A DNA stretch of 64,000 nucleotides from UMGS1590 sp900552455 (GTDB lineage Bacteria > Bacillota > Peptococcia > Peptococcales > Peptococcaceae), in assembly GCA_963931105.1 (NCBI GenBank), contig OZ007004.1, positions 1,364,001 through 1,428,000 on the forward strand. The letters are read 5' to 3'. A program made the position numbers and the translations under genes. Below the pieces are notes generated by a model. That model was not told the origin of the DNA. It was given only the letters and a program-made list of their open reading frames with translations, and did no database searches. Numbering within the stretch: the stretch's first letter is position 1; each line of letters opens with the position of its first letter. Of the stretch, positions 41,721 to 50,620 are shown piece after piece.

Positions 41721-41755
41721 AAAAAAACACGCTTCTCTAATGAAAGAAAAGCGTG
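41721..41755 (-). terminator. Terminator of the third SLH-C39 gene
   Basis: CACGCTT (41728-41734) pairs with AAGCGTG (41749-41755), followed on the minus strand by seven T residues. Confidence 0.8.
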
Positions 41756-41768
41756 CATAGATCGAGAC

Positions 41769-43247
41769 TCAGCGGATGACCATACCCATCTGGCGCTGGT
41801 TCCAGCAGTAGTCGAAGAATCCGCTGGCGACCCAATACTGGTCGGTGCGCCAGGCGTTATAATAATTGTAGGGATCGCTCACAAGATAGCCGCGCTCAGG
41901 ATCGTAGCCGCAGATGAGACGCACATGGTTGTTGGCGACCATCGGCGTGAGACTGCCATCGACGCTGAAATCGGCGTAGCTCACCGGTTTCCACCAGAAT
42001 GTCTGATAAGCGACGATGTAATTGCCGGCGAGCAGCTCGCGCCGCACATCCTCGACGGAATAGCCGCTGATGTCGGCGCAGAGATCGATGCTGCAGAGCG
42101 CGTTGCAGTAGTCGGCCAGCGGCGCAGGATCGATGGAGCTGTAGCGACCGTCGCTGTAGTACGGCGAGCCGACGAAGCCATCCGCCGGATTAGATTCGGC
42201 GTAAGGCAGGTCGTCGAGAAATTCCTGTGGCGTCACGTCCTCGGCAAAGCCTTTTCCCTTGAGCCCCATGAGCGCGCTGATCGGTTCACAGCCCATTTCT
42301 GCATCCAGCCCGTCGAGCTGGCTGATGTATGGAACCGCCGACGCAAAGCTGCGGGAGGTTTGCGCGAGGATGCCGTTGGCGCCAGCTGTGTAAGCGCCGA
42401 TCGTTTGCTCTGTCAGAAGCAGGCCGTCGCGGTCGACGGCGTAACGCACGCCGTTTACCTCGTGGATGCCAGGCGTGAAATGGTGGGAGCCTGTGTCGAT
42501 CGCATCCCAGTGTTCGCTGAGCAGCGTTTGGCCAGGCGTGTGGGAAATGGAGGCCTCAACGATGTCGGTGCCGGCCCAGTGATCCGCTGTTACGTCGCTG
42601 TACAGTCCGAGGGTGAGCAGCGCAGTCGCCTGTTCCTTGTCGCCGCTGCGCGCGGTGACGCGGTTAAAGATCGCGCATGCTTCGGCACGGGTGAGGGTTT
42701 TATCTGGCTGGAACGTACCGTCTTTGTAGCCGAGCACCCAGCCCAGCGTGGCAGCCTTGGCGGTCACATCGGCAGCCCAGTGATCCTCTGGCACATCGCT
42801 GAAGTGCGCATCGCTGGTGACGTCGCTGGCGAGCTTTACGAGAATGGCCACAAATTCTGCGCGGGTGATGGCGTCATCCGGGCGAAAATCCGTGCCGTTT
42901 GCGATCAGTCCCAGCCGACAGACAGCGCGTACTGGCTCAGCGAACCAGTCGTCGTCTGCAACATCAGTATATTCGCAGGGCGCTGTGCCGCTGTCGGGCT
43001 CTGCCAGCAAACGATAGAGAAAGGTGACCGCTTCCGCGCGGGTGACGGTGTCGTTTGGCGCCATCGTCCCGTCGGGATAGCCGGCGATGTAGGCGATGTG
43101 CTCGCTTGTGAGCGCCGGTGTCACCGCGTGGACAGGCTGCACAATGCTTTCGGCCAGCGCTTCGCGATCGAGGCTGAGGCCGCAGGGCAGCGTCAGCACA
43201 CCAAGCACCAGCAGTGCCGACAGCGCGCGCTTGAACGTTTTATTCAT
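41769..43247 (-). CDS. SLH-anchored C39-like surface protein, copy 3
   Basis: A 492-residue paralogue, the most divergent of the three. The signal peptide is FKRALSALLVLGVLTLPCGL and the linker is nearly absent, so SLH repeats begin soon after (YIAGYPDGTMAPNDTVTRAE; YTDVADDDWFAEPVRAVCRL; FSDVPEDHWAADVTAKAATL). The C39-like domain has Cys320 (MGCEPISALMG), His in NNHVRLICGYD and SDPYN. Its peptidase end is closer to copy 1 (FVGSPYYSDGRYSSIDPAPL matches), which suggests copy 2 has the changed specificity. Start ATG at 43247 follows AAAGGAGGT. Confidence 0.87.
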   Translation of the reverse strand: MNKTFKRALSALLVLGVLTLPCGLSLDREALAESIVQPVHAVTPALTSEHIAYIAGYPDGTMAPNDTVTRAEAVTFLYRLLAEPDSGTAPCEYTDVADDDWFAEPVRAVCRLGLIANGTDFRPDDAITRAEFVAILVKLASDVTSDAHFSDVPEDHWAADVTAKAATLGWVLGYKDGTFQPDKTLTRAEACAIFNRVTARSGDKEQATALLTLGLYSDVTADHWAGTDIVEASISHTPGQTLLSEHWDAIDTGSHHFTPGIHEVNGVRYAVDRDGLLLTEQTIGAYTAGANGILAQTSRSFASAVPYISQLDGLDAEMGCEPISALMGLKGKGFAEDVTPQEFLDDLPYAESNPADGFVGSPYYSDGRYSSIDPAPLADYCNALCSIDLCADISGYSVEDVRRELLAGNYIVAYQTFWWKPVSYADFSVDGSLTPMVANNHVRLICGYDPERGYLVSDPYNYYNAWRTDQYWVASGFFDYCWNQRQMGMVIR

Positions 43248-43410
43248 GAGAACCTCCTTTCCTTATATAATATAGTGATCGTTGGCTTTCAGTGTAACAG
43301 AGATATTGTACAATATTTCCAGCGCTGCGTCTAAAAAAATCTCGTAAAACTTGAGAAAAATAACAGGCATTTTTCGCGAAAAATTTTCGCCGAAAATCCG
43401 CACTCCTTCC

Positions 43411-43439
43411 TTGACAAGAAAAATACGCGCGCTTATAAT
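43411..43439 (+). promoter_or_regulatory. Promoter of yceD-rpmF
   Basis: Consensus -35 TTGACA (43411-43416), 17-bp spacer, consensus -10 TATAAT (43434-43439), about 40 bases before the start codon. One of the strongest promoters in the window. Confidence 0.92.
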
Positions 43440-43478
43440 TGTTTAGGTTGAAGTGTATCATGCACAAGGAGATAAAAC

Positions 43479-44012
43479 ATGGCTTTGATCGTAGATTTAT
43501 CCAGCCTGCGGCAAAATCCCGGCAGGCGGATGTCGGTTTCTCTCGACAGCGACAAACTTGACGGACTGACAAATGGCCTGGTGCTGAATGGTCCGGTGCA
43601 AATCGATGCCGAGCTCGTCGGTGGCGAGCGGCGGGTGACGCTGCACGCACGCGTGCAGGCGACCATCGAAACAGTGTGCGATATGTGCCTGGCGCCGGTG
43701 GTTTATCCGCTGGATTTCGAGATCGACGAGATTCTCATGAGCACCCACGACGTGGATGTGCTCGCAGAACACGGCGGCGATCGCGAACAGCTCGAAACAG
43801 AAAATTGGATCTACGATGATGTACATTTGGACTTGAATTATCTCGTGCTTAATGCTATACTGACACAGTTACCACTTCGGCATTTATGTCGGCCTGACTG
43901 CAAGGGCCTGTGTCCACACTGTGGCGCGAACCTTAACGACGGTCCTTGCGATTGTGAAAATACAGAAATAGATCCACGCTGGGCGATCCTCGCGCAGCTT
44001 CAGGATGAATGA
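43479..44012 (+). CDS. yceD: YceD family (DUF177) 23S rRNA accumulation protein
   Basis: A 177-residue DUF177/YceD protein. It has the family core VCDMCLAPVVYPLDFEIDE and ends with a CRPDCKGLCPHCGANLN metal-binding motif. In plants and E. coli, relatives are needed for 23S rRNA accumulation; the gene nearly always precedes rpmF, as here (17 bases apart). Start ATG follows AAGGAGAT. It is co-transcribed with rpmF from a consensus promoter. Confidence 0.93.
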   Translation: MALIVDLSSLRQNPGRRMSVSLDSDKLDGLTNGLVLNGPVQIDAELVGGERRVTLHARVQATIETVCDMCLAPVVYPLDFEIDEILMSTHDVDVLAEHGGDREQLETENWIYDDVHLDLNYLVLNAILTQLPLRHLCRPDCKGLCPHCGANLNDGPCDCENTEIDPRWAILAQLQDE

Positions 44013-44029
44013 TTGGGGAGGTGTAATAG

Positions 44030-44233
44030 ATGGGATTACAGAAAAGTAAGAGAGGCAAATCCAGAACTCACAGAAAACGCAGCGCATGGTCCAAGCTCGA
44101 CTCCGTTCAGTCTATGACCTGCCCTAACTGCCACGAACCAAAGCTTCCACACCGTGTATGCCCTGCTTGCGGCTATTATGACGGCCGTAAAGTCGGCACC
44201 AAGGCTGAAGCTCCAGTAGCAGCTGAAAACTAA
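44030..44233 (+). CDS. rpmF: 50S ribosomal protein L32 (zinc-ribbon form)
   Basis: A 67-residue L32. The basic N terminus (GLQKSKRGKSRTHRKRSAW) is followed by CPNC and CPAC, the zinc-binding C+ form. The tail is Ala/Glu-rich and slightly longer than usual. It binds 23S rRNA near the exit-tunnel side of the large subunit. ATG follows GGGGAGGTG. A strong terminator ends the operon. Confidence 0.96.
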   Translation: MGLQKSKRGKSRTHRKRSAWSKLDSVQSMTCPNCHEPKLPHRVCPACGYYDGRKVGTKAEAPVAAEN

Positions 44234-44236
44234 TAT

Positions 44237-44280
44237 CAACAAGCGACCGGTCAAGATTTTCTTGACCGGTTGTTGTATTT
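44237..44280 (+). terminator. Terminator after rpmF
   Basis: A stem of about 15 bp (44237-44255 with 44261-44275, small bulge) followed by TATTTTC. Confidence 0.88.
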
Positions 44281-44325
44281 TCAGGAATTTTTTTCAATCT
44301 TTCGCTATTTAATTAGGAGGAAACG

Positions 44326-46164
44326 ATGCTCAACCAATCGAAAATTCGCAATATCGCCATCATTGCGCATGTCGACCATGGCAAGACGACCCTCGTAGAC
44401 CAGATGCTGCGCCAAAGCGGAACCTTCCGCGCCAACGAGACCGTTGTCGAGCGCGTCATGGACTCGAACGACCTGGAACGTGAAAAAGGGATCACCATCC
44501 TCGCTAAAAATACATCCATCGATTACGACGATTGCCGCATCAATATCGTCGACACCCCAGGGCATGCCGATTTTGGCGGCGAGGTCGAACGCATCATGAA
44601 GATGGTCGACGGCGTGCTGCTCGTTGTCGATGCCTACGAAGGCTGCATGCCGCAGACCCGCTTTGTATTAAAGAAAGCGCTGGCAGCAAATCTGACGCCG
44701 ATCGTCGTCATCAATAAAATGGACAAACCATTCGTGCGTCCAAGCGAAGTTGTTGACGAAGTCATCGACCTCTTTATCGACCTCGATGCTTCAGAAGATC
44801 AGCTCGACTTCCCAGTCCTTTACGCCAGCGGTGTCAAAGGCATCGCCAGTGAAGATCCGGATGATCTCGGCGATAACCTCAAGCCACTTCTCGATGCCAT
44901 CATCAAATACATCCCATCGCCAAAGGGTGATCCGGAAGGGCCGCTGCAGGCGCAGATCACCCTCATGGATTACAACGAATTTGTCGGCAAGATCGCCATC
45001 GCCACCATCAACCGCGGCACCATCCATACCAATGATATGGTTTCCATCATGAACCGCGACGGCAAGGTGCGCAACGTGCGCGTCACCAAACTTTTTGGCT
45101 TCAAAGGTCTCAAGCACACACCGATCGATGAAGCCTCCGTCGGTGAGATCGTCGCCGTCAGCGGCCTCGGCGAGATCAACGTCGGCGAAACCATCTGCGC
45201 CCAGAACCAGCTTGACCCAATGCCGTTCATCAAGATCGAAGAACCAACCCTGGAAATGATGTTCCTCATCAACAATTCTCCGTTCGCCGGCAAAGATGGC
45301 GATCCAATCACCAGCCGCAAGCTCTGGGCACGTCTCCAGAAAGAAGCAGAGAGTGACATCGCTTTGCACATTTCTGAAACAGACAGCGCCGATATGTTCC
45401 GCGTTGCTGGTCGCGGCGAGCTGCATCTCTCCATCCTCATCGAAAAAATGCGTCGCGAAGGCCTCGAATTCCAGGTTTCGATGCCGCAGGTCATCATCCA
45501 TGAGGAAGATGGCGTGAAGATGGAGCCGTACGAATACGTCACCCTCGATGTGCCGGAAGAATACATGGGCACCGTTATGGAAAAAATGAGCACCCGCAAA
45601 GGCGAGATGCGCAACATGCAAAACCGTAATGGCGAAGTGCGCCTCGAATACATCATCCCATCTCGCGGTCTCGTCGGCTTCCGCACCCAGTTCCTCACCG
45701 ACACCCACGGCTACGGCATCATGAACGCCACCTTCGAAGATTATCGCCGCTACAGCGGTTACATCGAAGGGCGTCGCAGCGGTGCGCTCATCGTTTTTGA
45801 AACCGGTACTACCACCGCCTATGGCCTGTCCAGTGCCGAAGAGCGTGGCACCCTCTTTGTCGGACCAGGCGTAAACGTTTACGAAGGAATGATCATCGGG
45901 GAATCCAACCGCGATCAGGACATCGCCGTCAACGTCTGCAAGGGCAAAAAGCTCACCAATACCCGCGCCGCCGGTAAGGACGACGCCGTCCAGCTCAAAG
46001 GCGCCCGCGATATGTCTCTCGAGCAGTGCATCGCGTTCCTGAACGACGATGAATATCTCGAAGTCACACCGAAAGAACTGCGTCTCCGCAAGCGCTTCCT
46101 CAAAGCCGACGATCGCGCAAAATATAATAAGAATAAAAAACTCAGCCGCCAGCAGGAGGGCTGA
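44326..46164 (+). CDS. typA: Translational GTPase TypA/BipA
   Basis: A 612-residue translation-factor GTPase. G1 is AHVDHGKTT, G3 is DTPGHADF and G4 is NKMDK, followed by EF-G-like domains and the BipA-specific C-terminal domain (EERGTLFVGPGVNVYEGMII). It binds 70S ribosomes and helps large-subunit assembly and adaptation to stress or cold. Start ATG follows TAGGAGGAAA. Single gene with a strong terminator, placed directly ahead of the ribosomal super-operon. Confidence 0.96.
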   Translation: MLNQSKIRNIAIIAHVDHGKTTLVDQMLRQSGTFRANETVVERVMDSNDLEREKGITILAKNTSIDYDDCRINIVDTPGHADFGGEVERIMKMVDGVLLVVDAYEGCMPQTRFVLKKALAANLTPIVVINKMDKPFVRPSEVVDEVIDLFIDLDASEDQLDFPVLYASGVKGIASEDPDDLGDNLKPLLDAIIKYIPSPKGDPEGPLQAQITLMDYNEFVGKIAIATINRGTIHTNDMVSIMNRDGKVRNVRVTKLFGFKGLKHTPIDEASVGEIVAVSGLGEINVGETICAQNQLDPMPFIKIEEPTLEMMFLINNSPFAGKDGDPITSRKLWARLQKEAESDIALHISETDSADMFRVAGRGELHLSILIEKMRREGLEFQVSMPQVIIHEEDGVKMEPYEYVTLDVPEEYMGTVMEKMSTRKGEMRNMQNRNGEVRLEYIIPSRGLVGFRTQFLTDTHGYGIMNATFEDYRRYSGYIEGRRSGALIVFETGTTTAYGLSSAEERGTLFVGPGVNVYEGMIIGESNRDQDIAVNVCKGKKLTNTRAAGKDDAVQLKGARDMSLEQCIAFLNDDEYLEVTPKELRLRKRFLKADDRAKYNKNKKLSRQQEG

Positions 46165-46174
46165 ACGTGAACCG

Positions 46175-46220
46175 CGCCGCGTGCTCATCAAAATCGATGG
46201 GCACGCGGCGAATTTTTGTT
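46175..46220 (+). terminator. Terminator after typA
   Basis: A 15-bp stem (46175-46189 with 46196-46210, one G-U-type mismatch) is followed by AATTTTTGTTTT. Confidence 0.88.
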
Positions 46221-46386
46221 TTGGAAATAAAAAATAGATGGCAGAAGATCAGTAAAGGTCAGAAATTGATGTAGTGCTTTTTTCTGAAAATTTTTGGCTG
46301 CGCGTTGAGAGTTTTCAGACGACTTTTTGACAGAAAATTTTACAGTAAAAAATCGCTGAAACCCGCGAAAAATGGATAAAAATCCC

Positions 46387-46415
46387 TTGCAAAAGCCTGA
46401 GCGTTGTGTTAAACT
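46387..46415 (+). promoter_or_regulatory. Promoter of the ribosomal super-operon
   Basis: -35 TTGCAA (46387-46392), 17-bp spacer, -10 TAAACT (46410-46415), giving a leader of about 120 bases before rpsJ. The 46216-46386 stretch upstream is AT-rich and shows no gene. Confidence 0.6.
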
Positions 46416-46443
46416 TGAGCGGTGCCTGAAATTAAGCAATGAT

Positions 46444-46521
46444 GCGGGAGATTGCTAGGCGAATGGACACACCTGAGGCCGTGTTCTAGGGAACTCCCGC
46501 GGAGCAGCCCGTCAATCGGGC
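46444..46521 (+). promoter_or_regulatory. Structured leader of the S10 operon
   Basis: GCGGGAG (46444-46450) pairs with CTCCCGC (46494-46500) to close a domain of about 57 nt. Inside it GGACAC (46465-46470) pairs with GTGTTC (46481-46486). A second hairpin, GCCCG-TCAAT-CGGGC (46507-46521), follows just before the rpsJ ribosome site. Such leaders usually bind a ribosomal protein (often L4) for feedback control; the ligand here is inferred. Confidence 0.6.
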
Positions 46522-46541
46522 GAAATCAAGGAGGAAAAATA

Positions 46542-46850
46542 ATGGCAAGAAGTAAAATCAGAATCCGCTTGAAAGCTTTTGATCACAAAGTGCTTGATCA
46601 GAGCGCAAGCAAGATCGTGGAAACTGCCAAGAAGACTGGCGCCACCGTTTCCGGCCCAGTTCCACTGCCAACTGAAAAAGCAGTTTACACCGTTCTCCGT
46701 TCTCCACACGTCAACAAAGATAGTAGAGAACAGTTCGAAACCAGAACCCACAAACGTCTCATTGACATCACCGAACACACCAACAAGACTGTAGAAGCCT
46801 TGATGCGTTTGGATCTGCCAAGCGGCGTTGAAATCGAAATCAAATTATAA
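46542..46850 (+). CDS. rpsJ: 30S ribosomal protein S10 (NusE)
   Basis: A 102-residue S10 (KIRIRLKAFDHKVLDQSASK near the start, RTHKRLIDI later). It sits in the 30S head and also acts as NusE in antitermination complexes with NusB. ATG at 46542 follows AAGGAGGAAA; an upstream in-frame ATG lies within the structured leader and is not used. First gene of the super-operon. Confidence 0.98.
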   Translation: MARSKIRIRLKAFDHKVLDQSASKIVETAKKTGATVSGPVPLPTEKAVYTVLRSPHVNKDSREQFETRTHKRLIDITEHTNKTVEALMRLDLPSGVEIEIKL

Positions 46851-46874
46851 TAGAAAAAGGAGGTGGCAGTTCGA

Positions 46875-47504
46875 ATGAAAGCCATTTTGGGTAAGAAAAT
46901 CGGGATGACTCAGATCTTCACTCCAGAAGGTGTGCTGGTTCCTGTAACGGTTGTTGCTGCAGGTCCATGCGTAGTCACCCAGGTAAAAACAATTGATACT
47001 GACGGTTATAATGCTGTTCAGGTCGGCTTTGGCGATATCAAGCCTGTACAGGTTAAGAAACCTATCAAGGGACATTTCGACAAGGCCGGTGTAGCCGCTA
47101 GAAAGTATCTCCGCGAAATCCGCGTAGACGATCCATCTAGCTACAACAATGGTGACGAGATCAAAGCTGATGTCTTCGCTGAAGGTGAAGCGATCGACGT
47201 TTCTGGCGTAAGCAAGGGCAAAGGTTTTGCTGGTACCATTAAGCGCTACGGCCGCCATCGTGGGCCTATGACACACGGTTCCAAGCACAAGAGAAAAACC
47301 GGGTCTGTTGGCGCTGCCGGTCCTCATCACGTATTCAAAGGCCATTTGATGCCTGGGCGTGCTGGGAATAAGAACGTAACCGTTCAGAACCTTAAAGTCG
47401 TTAAGGTCGACGTTGAAAATAATCTGCTCTTGATCAAGGGCTCCGTTCCAGGGGCTAAGAACAGCCTTGTGGTTGTTAAAGAAAGCGTTAAGAGCCATAA
47501 GTAA
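46875..47504 (+). CDS. rplC: 50S ribosomal protein L3
   Basis: A 209-residue L3 (AILGKKIGMTQIF start; the extended loop with RYGRHRGPMTHGSKHK reaches the peptidyl-transferase centre). It is an early-binding assembly protein. ATG at 46875 follows AAGGAGGTGG; an in-frame GTG four codons earlier overlaps that site. Confidence 0.98.
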   Translation: MKAILGKKIGMTQIFTPEGVLVPVTVVAAGPCVVTQVKTIDTDGYNAVQVGFGDIKPVQVKKPIKGHFDKAGVAARKYLREIRVDDPSSYNNGDEIKADVFAEGEAIDVSGVSKGKGFAGTIKRYGRHRGPMTHGSKHKRKTGSVGAAGPHHVFKGHLMPGRAGNKNVTVQNLKVVKVDVENNLLLIKGSVPGAKNSLVVVKESVKSHK

Positions 47505-47521
47505 GGAAAGGAGGAGAATAC

Positions 47522-48145
47522 ATGCCAGTAATCAAAGTAAAAAATATGCAGGGCGCTGAAGTTGAAGAACTGACTCTGAACGAAGAGATCTTCGGCATCG
47601 AACCAAACAAAGCAGTCATGCATGAAGTCGTTGTTAACTATTTGGCTGGTCTGCGCAAGGGTACTCACAGCACCAAGTCCCGCGGCGAAGTCAGAGGCGG
47701 TGGCCGTAAGCCATGGCGCCAGAAAGGTACTGGTCGTGCCCGTGCCGGTACGTCCCGTTCTCCACTGTGGCGCGGCGGTTCCATCATCTTTGGGCCAAAG
47801 CCAAGAGATTATTCCTACCGCGTAAACAAGAAGAAAGTTTCTTTGGCTATGCGTTCTGCACTTTCCGATAAGGTGAGCGAAGAAGCAATGGTTGTTGTCG
47901 ATGCACTGAGCTTCGAAGCACCAAAGACCAAAGAAATGATCAAAGTGCTGGAAGCACTTGGCACTGAAAAGAAGACGCTACTCGTTCTTCCTGAGATCGA
48001 TGAAGTTGTTATCAAGAGCGCACGTAACATCGCCGGTGTAACCCCTGTGACTGTTGCTGAGCTGAACACCTACGAAATCTTGAACAACAACACCCTCGTT
48101 CTCACTAAGGATGCTGTTGCAAAGGTTGAGGAGGTGTTGGCGTAA
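47522..48145 (+). CDS. rplD: 50S ribosomal protein L4
   Basis: A 207-residue L4, with the tunnel-lining loop GTHSTKSRGEVRGGGRKPWR and the GRARAGTSRSPLWRGG element. It narrows the exit tunnel together with L22 and in many bacteria represses its own operon through the leader, making it the first candidate ligand for the structure upstream of rpsJ. Its stop overlaps the rplW start (TAATG). Confidence 0.98.
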   Translation: MPVIKVKNMQGAEVEELTLNEEIFGIEPNKAVMHEVVVNYLAGLRKGTHSTKSRGEVRGGGRKPWRQKGTGRARAGTSRSPLWRGGSIIFGPKPRDYSYRVNKKKVSLAMRSALSDKVSEEAMVVVDALSFEAPKTKEMIKVLEALGTEKKTLLVLPEIDEVVIKSARNIAGVTPVTVAELNTYEILNNNTLVLTKDAVAKVEEVLA

Positions 48146-48432
48146 TGAAATTGGCAAGAGAAATCATCATCAAACCAGTTGTCACCGAAAAGAGCGTTGA
48201 CCTGATGCAGGAAAACAAATACTGCTTCAAGGTTGCAAAGGATGCCAACAAAATCGAGATCAAAAATGCAATCGAAGAAATCTTCAAAGTTACCGTCGTT
48301 AATGTAAATACCGTTAACGTTCACGGCAAGATGAAACGTATGGGCCGCACCCAGGGCATGACTGCCAGCTGGAAGAAAGCCGTCGTTACTCTGCGTGAAG
48401 GCGACAGCATTGAAGTATTTGAAGGTCTTTAA
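48145..48432 (+). CDS. rplW: 50S ribosomal protein L23
   Basis: A 95-residue L23 (IIIKPVVTEKSVDLMQENKY). It sits at the tunnel exit and is the docking point for trigger factor and SRP. The start overlaps the rplD stop, and GAGGAGGTG within rplD is its ribosome site. Confidence 0.98.
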   Translation: MKLAREIIIKPVVTEKSVDLMQENKYCFKVAKDANKIEIKNAIEEIFKVTVVNVNTVNVHGKMKRMGRTQGMTASWKKAVVTLREGDSIEVFEGL

Positions 48433-48451
48433 TAACTAAAGGAGGAACAAA

Positions 48452-49285
48452 ATGGCACTGAGATCATTTAAACCGACTTCTCCTGGTGTGCGTCAAATGA
48501 CTGTTTCTTCTTTTGAAGAAATCACCACGAACAAGCCTGAGAAATCCCTGCTTGTACCGCTGAAGAAACACGCCGGCCGCAATAGCTATGGCCGCATCAC
48601 TGTTCGTCATCATGGCGGCGGTCACAAGAGAAAATATCGTATCATTGACTTTAAGCGTTTGAAAGATGGTATTCCAGCTCGCGTAGCTACCATTGAATAC
48701 GATCCAAACCGCTCCAGCCGCATCGCTCTGCTCCACTATGTAGACGGTGAAAAGCGTTACATCATCGCTCCTGCCGGTCTGCAGGTTGGGGATGTCATCT
48801 ACTCCGGTCCAGATGCGGATATCAAAACCGGTAATGCACTGCCACTGGCCAACATCCCAGTTGGTACCTTGGTCCACAACATTGAGCTGCATCCAGGCCG
48901 CGGCGGCCAGATCTGCCGTAGCGCCGGTGTGAGCGCACAGTTGATGGCTAAGGAAGGCAAATACGCAATGCTCCGTCTTCCTTCCGGTGAAGTTCGCAAG
49001 ATTCTTCTTACTTGCCGCGCTACCATCGGTGTTGTTGGTAACGGCGAACACGCCAACATCAACATCGGTAAGGCAGGCCGCAGCCGCTGGATGGGCGTTC
49101 GCCCTACCGTTCGTGGTTCTGTAATGAACCCTAACGATCACCCACATGGTGGTGGTGAAGGTCGCGCACCAGTCGGCCGTAAATCCCCTGTCAGCCCTTG
49201 GGGTAAGGTTGCTCATGGCGGTAAGACCCGCAAGAAGAAAAACCTTAGCAACAAGTTCATCGTGACACCTAGAAAAGGCAAATAA
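48452..49285 (+). CDS. rplB: 50S ribosomal protein L2
   Basis: A 277-residue L2 (RNSYGRITVRHHGGGHKRKY; the essential late motif is NPNDHPHGGGEGR). It joins subunits and supports the peptidyl-transferase centre. ATG follows AAAGGAGGA. Confidence 0.99.
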   Translation: MALRSFKPTSPGVRQMTVSSFEEITTNKPEKSLLVPLKKHAGRNSYGRITVRHHGGGHKRKYRIIDFKRLKDGIPARVATIEYDPNRSSRIALLHYVDGEKRYIIAPAGLQVGDVIYSGPDADIKTGNALPLANIPVGTLVHNIELHPGRGGQICRSAGVSAQLMAKEGKYAMLRLPSGEVRKILLTCRATIGVVGNGEHANINIGKAGRSRWMGVRPTVRGSVMNPNDHPHGGGEGRAPVGRKSPVSPWGKVAHGGKTRKKKNLSNKFIVTPRKGK

Positions 49286-49319
49286 TAGCCGGACGTAATC
49301 GAAAGGAGGCAATTCATTC

Positions 49320-49601
49320 ATGAGCAGATCTCTCAAAAAAGGACCTTTTGTCGATGAAAAGCTCTACAAAAAGGTCGTAGCAATGAATGAAAGCAATGAA
49401 AAATCTGTGATCAAGACCTGGTCACGTTCTTCCACCATCTTCCCTGAATTCATTGGTCATACTTTTGCCGTGCACGATGGCAGAAAGCACATTCCAGTGT
49501 ATGTCACCGAAGATATGGTCGGTCATAAACTTGGCGAATTCGCACCTACCCGCACCTACAAAGGTCATGCAGGTGACGAAAAATCCAGTCGTTCTCGATA
49601 A
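49320..49601 (+). CDS. rpsS: 30S ribosomal protein S19
   Basis: A 93-residue S19 (MSRSLKKGPFVDEKLYKKV; FVGH-like IGHTFAVHDGRKHIPVYVTE). It forms the 30S head with S13 and contacts the A-site finger. ATG follows AAAGGAGG. Confidence 0.98.
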   Translation: MSRSLKKGPFVDEKLYKKVVAMNESNEKSVIKTWSRSSTIFPEFIGHTFAVHDGRKHIPVYVTEDMVGHKLGEFAPTRTYKGHAGDEKSSRSR

Positions 49602-49620
49602 GCAGAAAGGAGTACAATAA

Positions 49621-49953
49621 GTGGAAGCAAAAGCATGTGCAAAACACATTAGAATTTCCCCACGCAAAGCCCGTCAGGTCGTTGACCTGATCCGCGGCAA
49701 AAGCGTTCAGGAAGCTTACAGTATCTTAAAATTCACTCCACATAAAGGTTCTGCGATCGTAACGAAGGTACTCAAATCCGCTGTTGCAAACGCAGAGCAC
49801 AACTATGATATGGACGCTGAAAACCTCTATGTCAGCACCGCATATGTTGATCAGGGCCCAAGCATCAAGCGCTACAAACCACGCTCGCATGGCCGTGCCG
49901 ACGGTATCAAAAAGAGAACCAGCCATATCACCATCATGGTAAGTGAAAGATAA
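49621..49953 (+). CDS. rplV: 50S ribosomal protein L22
   Basis: A 110-residue L22 (KHIRISPRKARQVVDLIRGK; the beta-hairpin tip RSHGRADGIKKRTSHITI lines the exit tunnel and is where macrolide-resistance changes occur in other bacteria). The start is GTG at 49621 after AAAGGAG. Confidence 0.98.
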   Translation: MEAKACAKHIRISPRKARQVVDLIRGKSVQEAYSILKFTPHKGSAIVTKVLKSAVANAEHNYDMDAENLYVSTAYVDQGPSIKRYKPRSHGRADGIKKRTSHITIMVSER

Positions 49954-49964
49954 GGAGGAAAACT

Positions 49965-50618
49965 GTGGGACAGAAAGTAAATCCAATTGGCATTCGTGTT
50001 GGCATCATCCGCGATTGGGATGCTAGATGGTATGCTGACGATAAAAACTATGTCGATCTCCTCCATGAAGATTTCAAAGTTCGTAAATTCGTAAAGGACA
50101 AACTTTTCGACAGCGGTATCGCAAGAATCGTCATTGAACGTACCGGTAACACCAAGATCAAAGTCACCATCCATACCGCAAAACCTGGTATCGTTATCGG
50201 CCGCAACGGTTCCGCAATCGAAGTTCTTCGTGGAGAACTCGAAAAACTCACCGGCAAGTCTGTTTCTATCAGTGTTGTCGAAGTGAAACACCCAGAAGCA
50301 AATGCTCAGCTCATCGCTGAATCCATTGCTCAGGCACTTGAGAACCGTGTCGCTTACCGCCGTGCTATGAAACAGCACATCCAGAGAGCGGTCAAAGCCG
50401 GCGCTCAGGGCATCAAGGTTAGCTGCGCAGGCCGTCTGGCTGGCGCTGATATCGCGCGCACCGAATGGGTCACCGAAGGCAAGGTTCCTCTGCACACCCT
50501 TCGCGCAGATATCGATTATGGTTTCTATGAAGCAGATACCACCTATGGTAAGATTGGTATCAAAGTATGGATTTACAATGGTGAAATCCTCGACGACAGC
50601 AAAGAAGGAGGACGCTAA
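49965..50618 (+). CDS. rpsC: 30S ribosomal protein S3
   Basis: A 217-residue S3 (GQKVNPIGIRVGIIRDWDAR; KH domain with VIGRNGSAIEVLR). It forms part of the mRNA entry tunnel with S4 and S5. GTG start at 49965 after AAGGAGGA, 11 bases behind rplV. Confidence 0.98.
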   Translation: MGQKVNPIGIRVGIIRDWDARWYADDKNYVDLLHEDFKVRKFVKDKLFDSGIARIVIERTGNTKIKVTIHTAKPGIVIGRNGSAIEVLRGELEKLTGKSVSISVVEVKHPEANAQLIAESIAQALENRVAYRRAMKQHIQRAVKAGAQGIKVSCAGRLAGADIARTEWVTEGKVPLHTLRADIDYGFYEADTTYGKIGIKVWIYNGEILDDSKEGGR

Positions 50619-50620
50619 TT

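Noticed and set aside
41658..43334. A 558-codon plus-strand frame, and a similar one at 39721-41127, opposite the SLH-C39 genes
   Set aside because: Both are antisense shadows of GC-biased genes with recognised domains; their translations resemble each other only because the sense genes are paralogues.
44791..46191. A 466-codon minus-strand frame inside typA
   Set aside because: Antisense to a complete translational GTPase; no start site and unlikely composition.
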